Shown here piece by piece: positions 35,233 to 44,592 of a DNA stretch of 64,000 nt. A model generated the notes under the pieces. That model saw only the letters and a list, made by a program, of their open reading frames with translations, was not told the origin of the DNA and ran no database searches. The DNA is from Deltaproteobacteria bacterium (GTDB lineage Bacteria > Desulfobacterota > Desulfomonilia > Desulfomonilales > Desulfomonilaceae). Position 1 is the stretch's first letter. Every line of letters starts with the position of its first letter. The DNA is taken from contig VGSG01000002.1 in the NCBI GenBank assembly GCA_016875095.1, positions 1-64,000 of the forward strand. Direction: 5' to 3'. The position numbers and the translations under genes were made by a program.

Positions 35233-35977
35233 GATGGCAGGTATTCAATCTTTTTCCAAGTGTGCGGTTTTGGGGGCAATCCCGATCCTTGTGGTCGCGC
35301 TGTTCCTGTGCGTGGGCGAAGCGAGCGCTGCTGAAACGGGCATCTCCAAGGGGATCGCGCTGCGAATGGCAGGTAAGCCGGGAGAAGCGCTCGAAGCCTT
35401 CAAGGAAGCGCTCGAGCGATCGCCGGAGAATGTGGCCGCGCTCGTTCAGATGGGCGCGTGTCAAGAAGATTTGGGCAAGTGGCGAGAGGCCGAGCAGACC
35501 TACCTGCGCGCCCTGGAGGTTCAACCCGAGAACCCGACGGCCCGACGGAATCTCGAACAGCTTCTCGCCGCGAGAGAGATTAACACCCCGCCGTCCCCCC
35601 AGAATCCCACCGCGGAAGTGCTGCTCAGACGTGGACTAGCCGCGGCGGAAGCCAAGCAGTATGACGCGGCTCTCAATGATTTCCAAACGGTGCGGGGTCT
35701 CTCGCCGCAGGATCCCAGACCGTTGTTCTATTCAGCGCTGCTGTGGGAGCGCCAGGGAGAGCAGACCCGGGCCGCGGATCTTTATAGGAAGACCATCGAG
35801 CTGTTTCCCGAGTACGCGCCGGCGCGGATCAATCTCATCATCGTTCTCATGGAATCCGGCGCCCGCGAGGCAGCCGTCGCGACCGCGAAACTGGCCAACG
35901 AGAGGCTGCCTCGGGATCAACGAATTAGCTACCTGACCCATCTCTTGGGAGGAGAACTGAGGGCTTATAGCTACTGA
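35231..35977 (+). CDS. exported tetratricopeptide-repeat protein
   Basis: 248 residues with a signal peptide (GAIPILVVALFLCVGEASA) and about five TPR motifs (GIALRMAGKPGEALEAFKEALERSPEN, MGACQEDLGKWREAEQTYLRALEVQPEN, GLAAAEAKQYDAALNDFQTV, LLWERQGEQTRAADLYRKTIELFPEY). It is probably periplasmic and mediates protein contacts. The start has no clear ribosome-binding site, only a perfect palindrome; ATG 35234 is an alternative. It is followed closely by the lytic transglycosylase, so both may serve in cell-wall turnover. Confidence 0.82.
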   Translation: MMAGIQSFSKCAVLGAIPILVVALFLCVGEASAAETGISKGIALRMAGKPGEALEAFKEALERSPENVAALVQMGACQEDLGKWREAEQTYLRALEVQPENPTARRNLEQLLAAREINTPPSPQNPTAEVLLRRGLAAAEAKQYDAALNDFQTVRGLSPQDPRPLFYSALLWERQGEQTRAADLYRKTIELFPEYAPARINLIIVLMESGAREAAVATAKLANERLPRDQRISYLTHLLGGELRAYSY

Positions 35978-36095
35978 TGAGATGGGCCCGGCCTGCAAGC
36001 GCCGCGCCAAGAGCCGGTCTGCGAGGCCCTGCGCCTTGATATACGCTTCACGTGATTTGATTGCAGCGCCGCTCCGGGGTGAGGATGCGACGGGA

Positions 36096-37583
36096 ATGAG
36101 AGATCTGCTCCGCATACTGGCGCCCTGTCTGATTCTTCCGGTCCTGCTCTTCGCGCTGCTGGCCTATCCACGGCTCTCCGCGGACATTGAGCGGCGCTCG
36201 GGTCTCCTCTCCATCTACGATATTTCCAAGCAGTTCTCCGATGAAATCGATAACGCAAACCTTGGTCCGCAAGGCGTTCCACCGAGGTATGGATCGCTGA
36301 TCGCCGACTACGAGCGAGTAACGGAAAGGCCTGACTTTCGGGAATGGGAGCGTGTGTCAGCCTCCGGGCATCCCTTTTCGTACCCTGAACGACTGCTGGC
36401 CCGCGCCATCCTGTGGCGTCGCAATCTCCCGTCTCAGTTGCTGGAAGGCGACCCTGCGGGAGAGTTGGCGCGCAACCTGGAAAAGCTCCGCGCCAAGGAA
36501 GCCGGACTTGTTCGTGAACGACAGGAACTGGTGGACGCAAGCGTCCTCCAATATCTGAAATATCCCGCGCCGCGACCGGGGCAACCTGTGCCGCTCAAGA
36601 AAGGCTTGCCTCCGAATATCCTTGAGAGCGGCCTCGTGTTTTGCGGCGAGCGTATCCCTCTGGATCGGGAGGATGTGAGAAACAGAATCGAGTATCAAAT
36701 CGAGTACCTTCTGACGGACCTCCGCTATACGACCGGTTTGTGGCTCAAGCGGCAGGACCGGTACTCGGATCTGGTGGAAAAGATACTTCAGGCGGAAGGC
36801 GTGCCCAGGGAGTTCGCTCTCTTGCCTGCGTTGGAATCGGGCTATAGCGGCGCCGTAGTCTCCCCTTCGATGGCCAAGGGGTGGTGGCAATTCGTCCGGG
36901 TAACCGCGGTCACGTCACGGGCTCAAGATCCCGATTTGAACTGGCGCCTTCGAGTGGACAAATGGCTGGATCAGCGCAGTGACCTCGTGGTCTCCACGAG
37001 AGCCGCCGCCCGGCACCTGAAGTGGCTGCGCTCTCGTTTAAGCGGCTCTTCCAAGTCGGCCGGTTGGCTCACCGTCGCCGCGGCGTACAATGCCGGTCTC
37101 ACTGAGATCGGCTATCGGACCGGCGCATACCGGACGAATGAGTACTGGGACATGAAGCTGCCTGTTGAAACGGAAGACTATGTCCCGCGATGGATTGCAT
37201 TTGCGCTCATAAACGCAAATCGACAGCGCTACGACCTTTCGGTCGCTCCCGTGGCGGCGCTCCAAATTGATACCCTGGAGGACCTGTGGCTCAAGCAGGA
37301 TCTCCCTTTGAGCGTGATCGCGGGACTCACCGGCGCGTCCGTGCGTTTCCTCAAGGAGATCAACGGGGCCCTTCCCCGGAACCAGACCGTGTTCAAGGCA
37401 TCCACCGAGACCGGCTACGCGTATACTATCCATGTCCCGCGTGGATGGAAGGTGAAGGTCCTGCAAGAGCTGGAAGAACGCGCTTACGTGAAAGGGTCGA
37501 AACCTCCCGAAAATCAGACCCAACCGAAAAGGAGCCACGCGCCGTCGGATAGTGGACACTCTGTCCGGAGACTCCCCGCATGA
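36096..37583 (+). CDS. membrane-anchored lytic transglycosylase (SLT/MltD-like)
   Basis: A 495-residue protein with an N-terminal membrane segment (LAPCLILPVLLFALLAYP) and an SLT domain at about residues 230-370. The catalytic glutamate lies in EFALLPALESGYS, followed by the MAKGWWQFVRVT and AAAYNAGLTEIGYR motifs of family 1 transglycosylases, which cleave the MurNAc-GlcNAc bond of peptidoglycan to anhydro ends. The C-terminal part resembles a LysM-like tail (TIHVPRGWKV) but is short. ATG 36096 has GAGG about 11 bases upstream. The gene overlaps ispD by 4 bases. Confidence 0.85.
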   Translation: MRDLLRILAPCLILPVLLFALLAYPRLSADIERRSGLLSIYDISKQFSDEIDNANLGPQGVPPRYGSLIADYERVTERPDFREWERVSASGHPFSYPERLLARAILWRRNLPSQLLEGDPAGELARNLEKLRAKEAGLVRERQELVDASVLQYLKYPAPRPGQPVPLKKGLPPNILESGLVFCGERIPLDREDVRNRIEYQIEYLLTDLRYTTGLWLKRQDRYSDLVEKILQAEGVPREFALLPALESGYSGAVVSPSMAKGWWQFVRVTAVTSRAQDPDLNWRLRVDKWLDQRSDLVVSTRAAARHLKWLRSRLSGSSKSAGWLTVAAAYNAGLTEIGYRTGAYRTNEYWDMKLPVETEDYVPRWIAFALINANRQRYDLSVAPVAALQIDTLEDLWLKQDLPLSVIAGLTGASVRFLKEINGALPRNQTVFKASTETGYAYTIHVPRGWKVKVLQELEERAYVKGSKPPENQTQPKRSHAPSDSGHSVRRLPA

Positions 37584-38272
37584 TCCGCATAGCGCTCGTT
37601 ACGGCCGCAGGCGAAGGAAGACGCATGGGGAAGCTTGTGCCGAAGCAGTATCTCCATCTCAAGGGGATCCCCGTGCTGGGTCGGACCCTCATTCTTTTCC
37701 AACGCCACGCTCTGATCGATCGCATAACCGTCGTAGTCCCTCCCGATGACGAAGAGTTCTGCGCTGAAACCATCATTCGGCCTTACGGCCTGGAAAAAGT
37801 AGCCCATCTGGTCGCGGGAGGACCGACCCGCCAAGCGTCGGTCTACAACGGACTGACGACTGTGGAGGATGGAGGTTTGGTAGCGATTCACGATGGCGTG
37901 CGGCCGTTGGTCTCGCCGGAAGTCATAACCCGGACCCTGGAAGTCGCGGGCCGGACAGGAGCCGCGGTCGCCTGCGCTCGAGTAAAAGAAACGGTTAAGA
38001 AAAGATCTGATGAATACCTTGAGACGATTCCGCGATCCGACCTCTGGCTCGCGCACACTCCGCAGACCTTCGCGGTCGAACTCATACGGGAGGCTCACAA
38101 GCGGGCGCTCAAAGACGGATTCGAAGGAACGGACGACGCCTCTTTGGTGGAACGGTTGGGGCACCCCGTCTCAATCGTCGAGGACTCGGACGAAAACCTG
38201 AAAATCACCACCCAGAGCGACCTGGAACTAGCATCATTTCTCATCGAGCGCGCGCGATCGCCGGAGCGCTGA
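37580..38272 (+). CDS. ispD: 2-C-methyl-D-erythritol 4-phosphate cytidylyltransferase
   Basis: IspD transfers CMP from CTP to methylerythritol phosphate in the non-mevalonate isoprenoid pathway. At 230 residues it is full length. The CTP-binding start ALVTAAGEGRRMGK, QYLHLKGIPVL, GGPTRQASVYNGL, VAIHDGVRPLV and the C-terminal TDDASLVERLG signature are all present. No IspF domain is fused. Its ATG overlaps the stop of the lytic transglycosylase gene by 4 bases, indicating a joint transcript. Confidence 0.95.
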   Translation: MIRIALVTAAGEGRRMGKLVPKQYLHLKGIPVLGRTLILFQRHALIDRITVVVPPDDEEFCAETIIRPYGLEKVAHLVAGGPTRQASVYNGLTTVEDGGLVAIHDGVRPLVSPEVITRTLEVAGRTGAAVACARVKETVKKRSDEYLETIPRSDLWLAHTPQTFAVELIREAHKRALKDGFEGTDDASLVERLGHPVSIVEDSDENLKITTQSDLELASFLIERARSPER

Positions 38273-38326
38273 CAGGCCGGAGCTTCGAAACTCCCGCTCA
38301 CGATGCGGCGTCCAACCGAGTCCCTG

Positions 38327-39751
38327 TCAGATCGCCTGGACCGCGCGGTTCGTTGCGGGTTCGAGGCAGGTCTTAGTGAATGTGTCTGTCATAAGAACCG
38401 GGTACTTGCCGGTGAAACACGCCGCGCAGAAGTGTTTGTGCGGTAAGGGCATGGCCTTGAACATGCCTTCAAGACTCAGGTAAGCCAGTGAATCCGCGCC
38501 GATGAAGCGGCAGATATCCTCCACCGTGTTGCTGCACGCGATCAGCTCACCTCGGCTGGCAAAATCGATCCCATAGAAGCATGGGTATCGGATGGGAGGA
38601 CAGGATATACGCATATGTATCTCACGAGCGCCCGCTTCTCGTAAGGCTCGTGTTCGCAATTTGCTGGTGGTTCCCCTGACGATTGAATCATCCACTACAA
38701 CGACGCTCCTACCCTTGAGTATGGTGCTCACCGGATTGAGTTTTAATCGCACCCCAAGGTCTCTGACCGCGGGCAAGGGCTGAATGAAGGTCCGACCCAC
38801 GTAGTGGTTCCGGATCACGCCGTACTCGTAAGGGAGGCCGCTTCCCTGCGCAAAGCCCAGGGCCGCATAGTTGCCCGACGCGGGCATGGGAACAACGATG
38901 TCGGCCCCGTCCGAGGGGTTCTCCAGCGCCGCCTGAAGACCGAGTTGCTTGCGAACGTTGTACACACCGTGGCCGAAAATCATGGAATCAGGCCGCGAAA
39001 AATAGATATATTCGAAAATACACATTGCAGAGCGGGATTTCCGCTCTCCACGCAGCGACTTGAGTCCCTGGCGATTTGCGATGACGATTTCCCCGGGCTC
39101 CACGTCTCGCACGTAATCGGCTTCAATGATGTCCAGCGCGCATGTCTCCGACGCAAAAACGATCGCATCACCTTTGCGCCCTATGCAGAGCGGCCTGAAA
39201 CCGTGAGGATCCCGCGCGGCGAGCACGCTGTCCGGCGTGAGCATAACAACCGACCACGCGCCTTTTAGTTCGCTGAAAACCTTGAGCAGCCTCTCTTCCA
39301 GCGAGCCCTTCTTGTGAACGAGAAGATGCGCGATCAGTTCCGAGTCCGTGGAGGTTTGAAAAATCGCGCCTCTGGATTCCAATTTTCTCCGCAGGCTCTC
39401 CACGTTCACAATATTCCCGTTGTGGCCAAGCGCAAAGATCCTATCGATCTGCTCCACAAGAAAGGGCTGGGCGTTGCGGAGCATGGAACTCCCCGTTGTC
39501 GAGTACCGCACGTGTCCGATGCCCAATGTGCCCTTCATGGATTGCAGCGTCTGCTCTTTGAAGACATCCGAGACGAGTCCCATGCCCTTATGGGTGGAGA
39601 CCGCGGCGCCGTCGCTGACTACAATCCCGGCGGATTCCTGGCCGCGGTGCTGAAGCGCATAAAGCCCCAGATATATCAGACGCGCAGGATCATCCACGCC
39701 GTAGATGCCGAAAATGCCGCAGGCTTCTTTCTTGGAAGGAGAATCAAGCAT
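38327..39751 (-). CDS. purF: amidophosphoribosyltransferase
   Basis: PurF catalyses the first committed step of purine synthesis, transferring glutamine-derived ammonia to PRPP. The precursor begins with a short propeptide before the catalytic cysteine of KKEACGIFGIYG, followed by ALQHRGQESAGI, GHVRYSTTG, GHNGNIVN and STDSELIAHLLV. The C-terminal PRPP motif VVVDDSIVRGTT is intact. With 474 residues it is the normal length. Cysteines in the C-terminal region (CFYGIDFASRGELIACSN, HFCAACFTGKYP) suggest the iron-sulfur-bearing Bacillus-type enzyme. Confidence 0.96.
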   Translation of the reverse strand: MLDSPSKKEACGIFGIYGVDDPARLIYLGLYALQHRGQESAGIVVSDGAAVSTHKGMGLVSDVFKEQTLQSMKGTLGIGHVRYSTTGSSMLRNAQPFLVEQIDRIFALGHNGNIVNVESLRRKLESRGAIFQTSTDSELIAHLLVHKKGSLEERLLKVFSELKGAWSVVMLTPDSVLAARDPHGFRPLCIGRKGDAIVFASETCALDIIEADYVRDVEPGEIVIANRQGLKSLRGERKSRSAMCIFEYIYFSRPDSMIFGHGVYNVRKQLGLQAALENPSDGADIVVPMPASGNYAALGFAQGSGLPYEYGVIRNHYVGRTFIQPLPAVRDLGVRLKLNPVSTILKGRSVVVVDDSIVRGTTSKLRTRALREAGAREIHMRISCPPIRYPCFYGIDFASRGELIACSNTVEDICRFIGADSLAYLSLEGMFKAMPLPHKHFCAACFTGKYPVLMTDTFTKTCLEPATNRAVQAI

Positions 39752-39976
39752 CGGATTTCCTCGGTGAGATCAGGCGCGAAAAATCCAAATCACACGGAAG
39801 TGGGGCTGCGCCGATGCCCGTAACATCAACGGGATACCACCCCGTCACATATTCCAAAAGAGATCTGAGGGGATTTCAGGGTCCCTCCCCGCAAGCGCTT
39901 CAAAGCCCTTGATTTTCACGTCGCTCGTATCGTCGGCGATAAACGAACGAGCTCGGTTCTCTCATCCGACGCCGCG

Positions 39977-40840
39977 TCACTCCGCAACCGGCGCCCTGGG
40001 CCCTCGATCCACTGCCGGGCCCCACCCGGAGCGAGGATCTTGTCCCTTGGGCACCTGAACGGGACTGGGCATCGCGATGGAGGCGCCGCTCGAATCTGCG
40101 GCGCTCGGGGAAGGAGCAATGCGTCCGGCGTCAGGCTTGCGTTCCGTTTGCGCTCGACCCGGCGTTCGAGGGGCGGCCGGCTGGCGCTGTGGCTGAACAG
40201 CGGCCTGGTCGGGTTGTCCCATGCCGGGAGGCGGCGGATAGTATTCGACCCTGGTGCCTTGAGGGGTAATGGTTGTAATCTTCACCGCTCCTGACGGAAG
40301 CGCATCATCCTGCGGAATCTGCGCTCCGGGATCTTGGCCTCGTCCCGGCGCCGGGCGAGCCGCAGCTCTGGGCGCAGGCTGGGCGGGTCGGGCAGCCCCT
40401 ACTTGAGGAGGAGCGGGCGCCGGCGTCTGCGCCGGAGCAGGACCATACTCAACCGGGGGCCCGGGAACCTGTGTGTACGGTTGCTGTTGTTGCTGCTGGG
40501 TGTACCAATCCGGGTGCATCGCGCCGGGAGAAGGGTACGGGCCGGTCTCTCCATACCCTGGCTGAGGGTAATACGGGGCCGGTTGTTGATATCCCATCTG
40601 GGGCTGATATCCCATCTGCGGCTGTTGTCCGGGCCACTGGCCGTAGCCCTGCTGAGCAGGGTCCGGCGCGCCGTAGAATCCGGGGGAGTTGTACTGCTGC
40701 ACGGATTGCTGCTCGTATCCGCCGCCCCAGAGTCCCAGGCCGCTCGGCCCGAATATGGAATCCAGGAAGCCGCCCTGGCCGAAAGCCGGCCCGGAGAGCG
40801 CGACCGCGATTGCCAATGTGAAGGCCACCATGCGGATCAT
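39977..40840 (-). CDS. exported Pro/Gln-rich low-complexity protein
   Basis: 287 residues with a signal peptide (MVAFTLAIAVALSGPAFG) and a mature part dominated by Pro, Gln, Gly, Tyr and Ala, including a Q6 run, repeated GYQPQMGYQ and PAPAP tracts. A short ordered stretch (AVKITTITPQGTRVEYYPPPPG) stands in the middle. I do not recognise a family. Low-complexity exported proteins of this type are often envelope or matrix proteins. The ATG at 40840 has AAGGAG exactly 6 bases upstream, deciding the start over the longer frame to 40894. A good promoter lies just upstream. Confidence 0.7.
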   Translation of the reverse strand: MIRMVAFTLAIAVALSGPAFGQGGFLDSIFGPSGLGLWGGGYEQQSVQQYNSPGFYGAPDPAQQGYGQWPGQQPQMGYQPQMGYQQPAPYYPQPGYGETGPYPSPGAMHPDWYTQQQQQQPYTQVPGPPVEYGPAPAQTPAPAPPQVGAARPAQPAPRAAARPAPGRGQDPGAQIPQDDALPSGAVKITTITPQGTRVEYYPPPPGMGQPDQAAVQPQRQPAAPRTPGRAQTERKPDAGRIAPSPSAADSSGASIAMPSPVQVPKGQDPRSGWGPAVDRGPRAPVAE

Positions 40841-40924
40841 GATAAACTCCTTTTGTGCGCCTGGAGCGGATAAGAACCGCGTTACCTTCAACACTTCTAA
40901 GATTTCACATAAATCCGTTCGTAT

Positions 40925-40952
40925 TTTATAGTAATGATTCCGAATATGTCAA
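40925..40952 (-). promoter_or_regulatory. candidate sigma-70 promoter for the Pro/Gln-rich protein
   Basis: On the minus strand TTGACA (40952-40947) and TATAAA (40930-40925) are spaced 16 bases apart, giving a leader of about 78 bases to the start codon at 40840. Both hexamers are near-perfect. Confidence 0.65.
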
Positions 40953-41197
40953 GACCACGCTGAATTTTTGCTTGTAAAGGCAAAAGGCCCTCTTCGCACA
41001 AGCTCTGAGGCATGCCGGGCGGCCCTCCGCACCGACCAACCGATCCCTGGCCTCACCGACTCCATCTTAGCCCATTGACCATCTGTCAGCAACATCGTGA
41101 ACGAGTATTTTATATTGCTGCGCGTTGCGCTTGACCCTTCTGTGCTTGCCCTACGCGGCCTTCTTCCTCGTTCCTCCCGCCGGGAGAAGAGAATGAC

Positions 41198-41229
41198 TTC
41201 CCCTCTCCGTATGGGAGAGGAGAGGGGAA
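41198..41229. terminator. hairpin between the PQ-rich gene region and the radical-SAM genes
   Basis: TTCCCCTCTCC and a slightly longer complementary arm (GGGAGAGGAGAGGGGAA) around GTAT form an imperfect stem. It lies 84 bases past the end of the minus-strand radical-SAM gene and may terminate its transcript. The rest of 40953-41313 shows no gene. Confidence 0.4.
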
Positions 41230-41313
41230 ATGAGATCCGGTCGCTATCAATGGGTGGCTGCATTGCGCGACGGTCGCCCTTTCGCTCAAGGCGCCGGAAT
41301 CGAAAACCCTCCG

Positions 41314-42696
41314 CTAATACGCGAAGGGCTGGTCGACGAAGTGGATGCCGCTTTCCAAATCGGACAAAAGCTTTTCCATGATGAGATTCCCAGCTCTTCC
41401 GGAAGGCATGCAGGCACAGCACGATGTTGGAATATCGGCCTTACCGAGTGCGGTGGCCAATTGCTCGACTGCCGTTTTGACCACTGAACCGAAAGCCAGT
41501 TCGGGGCGCGCGAAGCGTGGTTCAACGGCGAGGTCGCAGAGACCGATTGTCCCAAACGGGCTGATCGCCGGTCGCAAGAGTCCTATTCTACATGTAGCCG
41601 CCTGCCGCGCTAAGGGCGCGTCGTCATTAGCTAGAACTGTAAGTTCATCGGAGAAATTCACATTCATTCGCCCATAGCGTCCCGCGCAGAAGTGAGAGCG
41701 TACCCTCTTTAGTTGCGCAACCACTAACGCAAGCTCCGCCTCCGCAAAAGGACGCGTGATGCGGACCGCGTCATTACGCAAGTCTAAAAAATCGACACCG
41801 AGGCGATGAGCATAACTCGCCACCGCTTCAATTTGGTGCGCATTGTGCGGTTGAAGCACGAACCCAATTCCTACACGTACCTTGCCTCTCCTCATTGAGC
41901 GATACTTCATTAGTAGGGAAAGGTGCTCTGTAACAGTCCGGAATGCCTGTGTTTTGTCAGGCTTCCCGACGATGGTTTGATAGATCTCGGGGTCCGTTGA
42001 GTGAATGCTGAAGCGAATCTGGTCCATTGCGATAGCCTCGTCCCAATCACCTCTCGAAAGACGACCGAAACCGAGGCCATTAGTGTACATATGGCGTCGG
42101 AGGCCGAGAGAACGCGCCTTGCCTACTAGAGCGAAAATGGATGGATTAAGAAGCGGCTCTCCCCCACCAGAGAAGATTACTGTTCGAGAGCCTAATTTAG
42201 ATGCCTGCTCTAATACTTTTCCCCATACGTCCGCGTCCAAGGGGCCCGGAGACGCCCATTCCGGTTCCTCGCTGTTGAAAGGGCTCTTCCTGGACCATAA
42301 GCACATGATACAGTTCAGCTCACATGATGCCATTGTCGCGTGAATCTCAAGTGTGCGCGACAACGCCATATTGCCTCTTAAGAGTCGGCGAATGTAATCC
42401 GGATCCGCGATACAGTCGGACACAATAGTTCGGCCGGTCTGGTACAAGAGTCGATGGGAATAGTAAGGTGATTTGACAAAGCCGCGCAAAGCTCGATCTC
42501 TGCGCATGAGCCTGTACATCTCCGCAACGTCCTCGAAACTCAGGCCGGTTCGGTGTGCTAGCTCCGTAGCAGGCGTGCTCGGGTCGCTGAGATGAATCTC
42601 AATCGCTTCGCGTTGTCTCGGCTGCAAATCGACACCGCAGAGCTGACTCCCGTTGCCAGGACTGCGGTAAGTAGACGATCTACCCATTCCATTCAT
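41314..42696 (-). CDS. radical-SAM protein with an N-terminal helix-turn-helix-like region and SPASM-like cysteines
   Basis: 460 residues. The radical-SAM cluster motif C-x3-C-x2-C is at Cys125, Cys129 and Cys132 (SCELNCIMCLW), followed by TVIFSGGGEPLLNPS (SAM-binding strand) and HMYTNGLGFG. Late cysteines (ATCRIGLLRP, GLCDLAVEPR, SCCACMPSG) suggest a second, SPASM-like cluster. The first 110 residues hold a region that looks like a helix-turn-helix (TPATELAHRTGLSFEDVAEMYRLMRRDRAL), an unusual partner for this domain. It overlaps the upstream radical-SAM gene by 17 bases. Such pairs often modify peptides or sugars, but no precursor peptide is visible. Substrate unknown. Confidence 0.85.
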   Translation of the reverse strand: MNGMGRSSTYRSPGNGSQLCGVDLQPRQREAIEIHLSDPSTPATELAHRTGLSFEDVAEMYRLMRRDRALRGFVKSPYYSHRLLYQTGRTIVSDCIADPDYIRRLLRGNMALSRTLEIHATMASCELNCIMCLWSRKSPFNSEEPEWASPGPLDADVWGKVLEQASKLGSRTVIFSGGGEPLLNPSIFALVGKARSLGLRRHMYTNGLGFGRLSRGDWDEAIAMDQIRFSIHSTDPEIYQTIVGKPDKTQAFRTVTEHLSLLMKYRSMRRGKVRVGIGFVLQPHNAHQIEAVASYAHRLGVDFLDLRNDAVRITRPFAEAELALVVAQLKRVRSHFCAGRYGRMNVNFSDELTVLANDDAPLARQAATCRIGLLRPAISPFGTIGLCDLAVEPRFARPELAFGSVVKTAVEQLATALGKADIPTSCCACMPSGRAGNLIMEKLLSDLESGIHFVDQPFAY

Positions 42697-44041
42697 GCGT
42701 CAAGACCCTCAAACATTGAGCGCAAAGCCGGTCTGTCTCTTCCGGGAAGAGCAATGTCATGTGTGACGTGCGTCTGTCGTACAGTAGATCAATCCCAGTG
42801 GAATGGCGAACCATTCTGAATCGAAGCGGGTTCGCCGCCACTCCTAGGGCCAGCGCTGAGATCCGTTCGGTGTTAAGTTCGCTGTTCAAAAGGTCGATCT
42901 GGGACAACTCACGGACAGGAACCCATTCAGCTATTGAAGCTGCTTCTTGATCGCCTCCTAACAGGACCGCCGTTTCTGATCTTCGATGTCCTTGTGTCTC
43001 GATTTGGAACTTATGCGCAGCTTCCAACTCGCGGGGTAGTTGTCGCGCGTTACCGGAACGGTAGATCTCGTCAACGCGATCAAACAAAGTTCTCGCGTGA
43101 TGGTCGTAGAGATTGCCGACGACGGCATTCCCTACGGTCTCACGTCCCCACGAAGCGCAGGTCAGTCGCACGTCACCATTAGGACGGACGATGGTGTAAA
43201 TATTTTTGGTCTGTTCACTGAACTGTATCAGTGTCATTGTTCTCGGATTATACTTCTGGGCTAGGCCACGCTCGCCCGTCGCAGGCCAGAACGAATTGAA
43301 CGTAACGTATAATCCCTGGCGTCTAAGGTCTGGAAATCGGTCATCAATACTCTCCTGAATGGCATAGAACTGAGTCAATCGTAACCCTAGCTCATCATAC
43401 TTGTCCTTGGCTATTCCGGAGAAGGAGGGCGCACACAGGTGATGCTGATCGGCGAGATGCTCTCTGGCCAGGAATTCCGATAATTCAATAAGATGACTGA
43501 AGTTGTCTTGATGCGCAACCGAAATTACGGTCACGGGTTTTCCGGTATCCGACAATCGGCGCAGGCCATTCATCGCATTCCTGAAGGAGCGCCCACGTCG
43601 CGATTCATGGATTGCCGCTTCGGACCCGTCGAGGCTCGCGCAAATACGGGCAAGGCGGGATGCGGCAATCGCACGCACTATTCTTGGTGTCAGGAGAGTC
43701 GCGTTCGTAATGAGCGTGACGCTGGTGCGCTCGAAGATGTCCGTGGCTGCGAGGATAGCGAAAAAATCTGGATGGAGCATTACTTCTCCCCCAGTAAGGG
43801 TCACCTCAAGGATGCAGACCTCTTCTGCAGTTCTGAACACATCGGATATCAGATTGATCGGAAGCCTCTCGCCGGTCCAGCCAAAGTTCGGATGGCAGTA
43901 GTCACACCTTAAGTTGCATGTATCGATCGTATCGACCACTATTCGAGTAGTCTGTATACCTGTGGGCACACACTCAATTCCATATGGAAAAACCACTTTG
44001 GCTGACTGTCCCATCGGGGGTGACGATGAACTGTCCTTCAT
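42680..44041 (-). CDS. radical-SAM protein with a C-terminal extra domain
   Basis: 453 residues. The cluster-binding motif is Cys42-x3-Cys46-x2-Cys49 (DTCNLRCDYCHPNF), with VTLTGGEVMLHP and SVTLITNATLL as further radical-SAM signatures. A late cysteine (DVRLTCASWGRET) and a terminal CAQC (LCAQCLRVL) are present. The C-terminal ~100 residues (after SIAEWVPV) contain RFRMVRHSTGIDLLYDRRTSHMTLL, which faintly resembles peptide-recognition folds of the PqqD type; this is a guess. ATG 44041 follows GAGACCCCC, a poor ribosome-binding site. The pair should be translated together. Confidence 0.85.
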   Translation of the reverse strand: MKDSSSSPPMGQSAKVVFPYGIECVPTGIQTTRIVVDTIDTCNLRCDYCHPNFGWTGERLPINLISDVFRTAEEVCILEVTLTGGEVMLHPDFFAILAATDIFERTSVTLITNATLLTPRIVRAIAASRLARICASLDGSEAAIHESRRGRSFRNAMNGLRRLSDTGKPVTVISVAHQDNFSHLIELSEFLAREHLADQHHLCAPSFSGIAKDKYDELGLRLTQFYAIQESIDDRFPDLRRQGLYVTFNSFWPATGERGLAQKYNPRTMTLIQFSEQTKNIYTIVRPNGDVRLTCASWGRETVGNAVVGNLYDHHARTLFDRVDEIYRSGNARQLPRELEAAHKFQIETQGHRRSETAVLLGGDQEAASIAEWVPVRELSQIDLLNSELNTERISALALGVAANPLRFRMVRHSTGIDLLYDRRTSHMTLLFPEETDRLCAQCLRVLTHEWNG

Positions 44042-44592
44042 GGGGGTCTCTTGCAGTACGGCGATCTCCCCATTCCTAAGATGAAGAGATCTAATAGGGG
44101 CCGAGCCCCGATCCTATTTCCGGCAATGATCACCGGATGTTCAAGTAACCGCCCTGTGTCCCAATGACTAGCCCAACCGTAAGCGCCAACGCTGTCCGTA
44201 ACTTGTTATACAGTTACGCATTGAAACCGACCGGATCTCACCCTCCCTTGTCCCCTCCCATCAAGGGAGGGGACAAGGGAGGGGAGGGCATAGGCGCTAA
44301 CTTTAGGCTGAGTTTGTGGGCCGAAGTTATCCCCTCACCCTGCCCTCTCCCGCCAGGGGAGAGGGTTTCCAGAACTCCCTGCCTCGATGGGAGGCGGAAG
44401 GGGGACGGTGATAACCGGCTGATATTATTAGGCCAGGTTCCATGAAGTTAGCGCCAATGGGAGGGGAGGGTAGAACACGCAAAAAAGGCTCAAGCTCAGC
44501 GCAGGATTACGGAGTTCCAAACTCGGGGCGACCTCACCGCCCACGATGCGCCAGAGCCCGCTTGCCATATCCTGGACCGCTGCAAGCTCTGC
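44042..44592. repeat. intergenic region with two strong hairpins
   Basis: A perfect 19-bp stem with a 5-base loop spans 44241-44283 (arm CCCTCCCTTGTCCCCTCCC). A second stem, CCCTCTCCC with GGGGAGAGGG, covers 44343-44365. I looked for a peptide precursor for the radical-SAM enzymes on both strands and found only frames of 11-17 codons without ribosome-binding sites. No gene is supported. Confidence 0.65.

Noticed and set aside
44042-44592. A precursor peptide for the radical-SAM enzymes
   Set aside because: Only frames of 11-17 codons exist, none with a ribosome-binding site or a leader/core layout.
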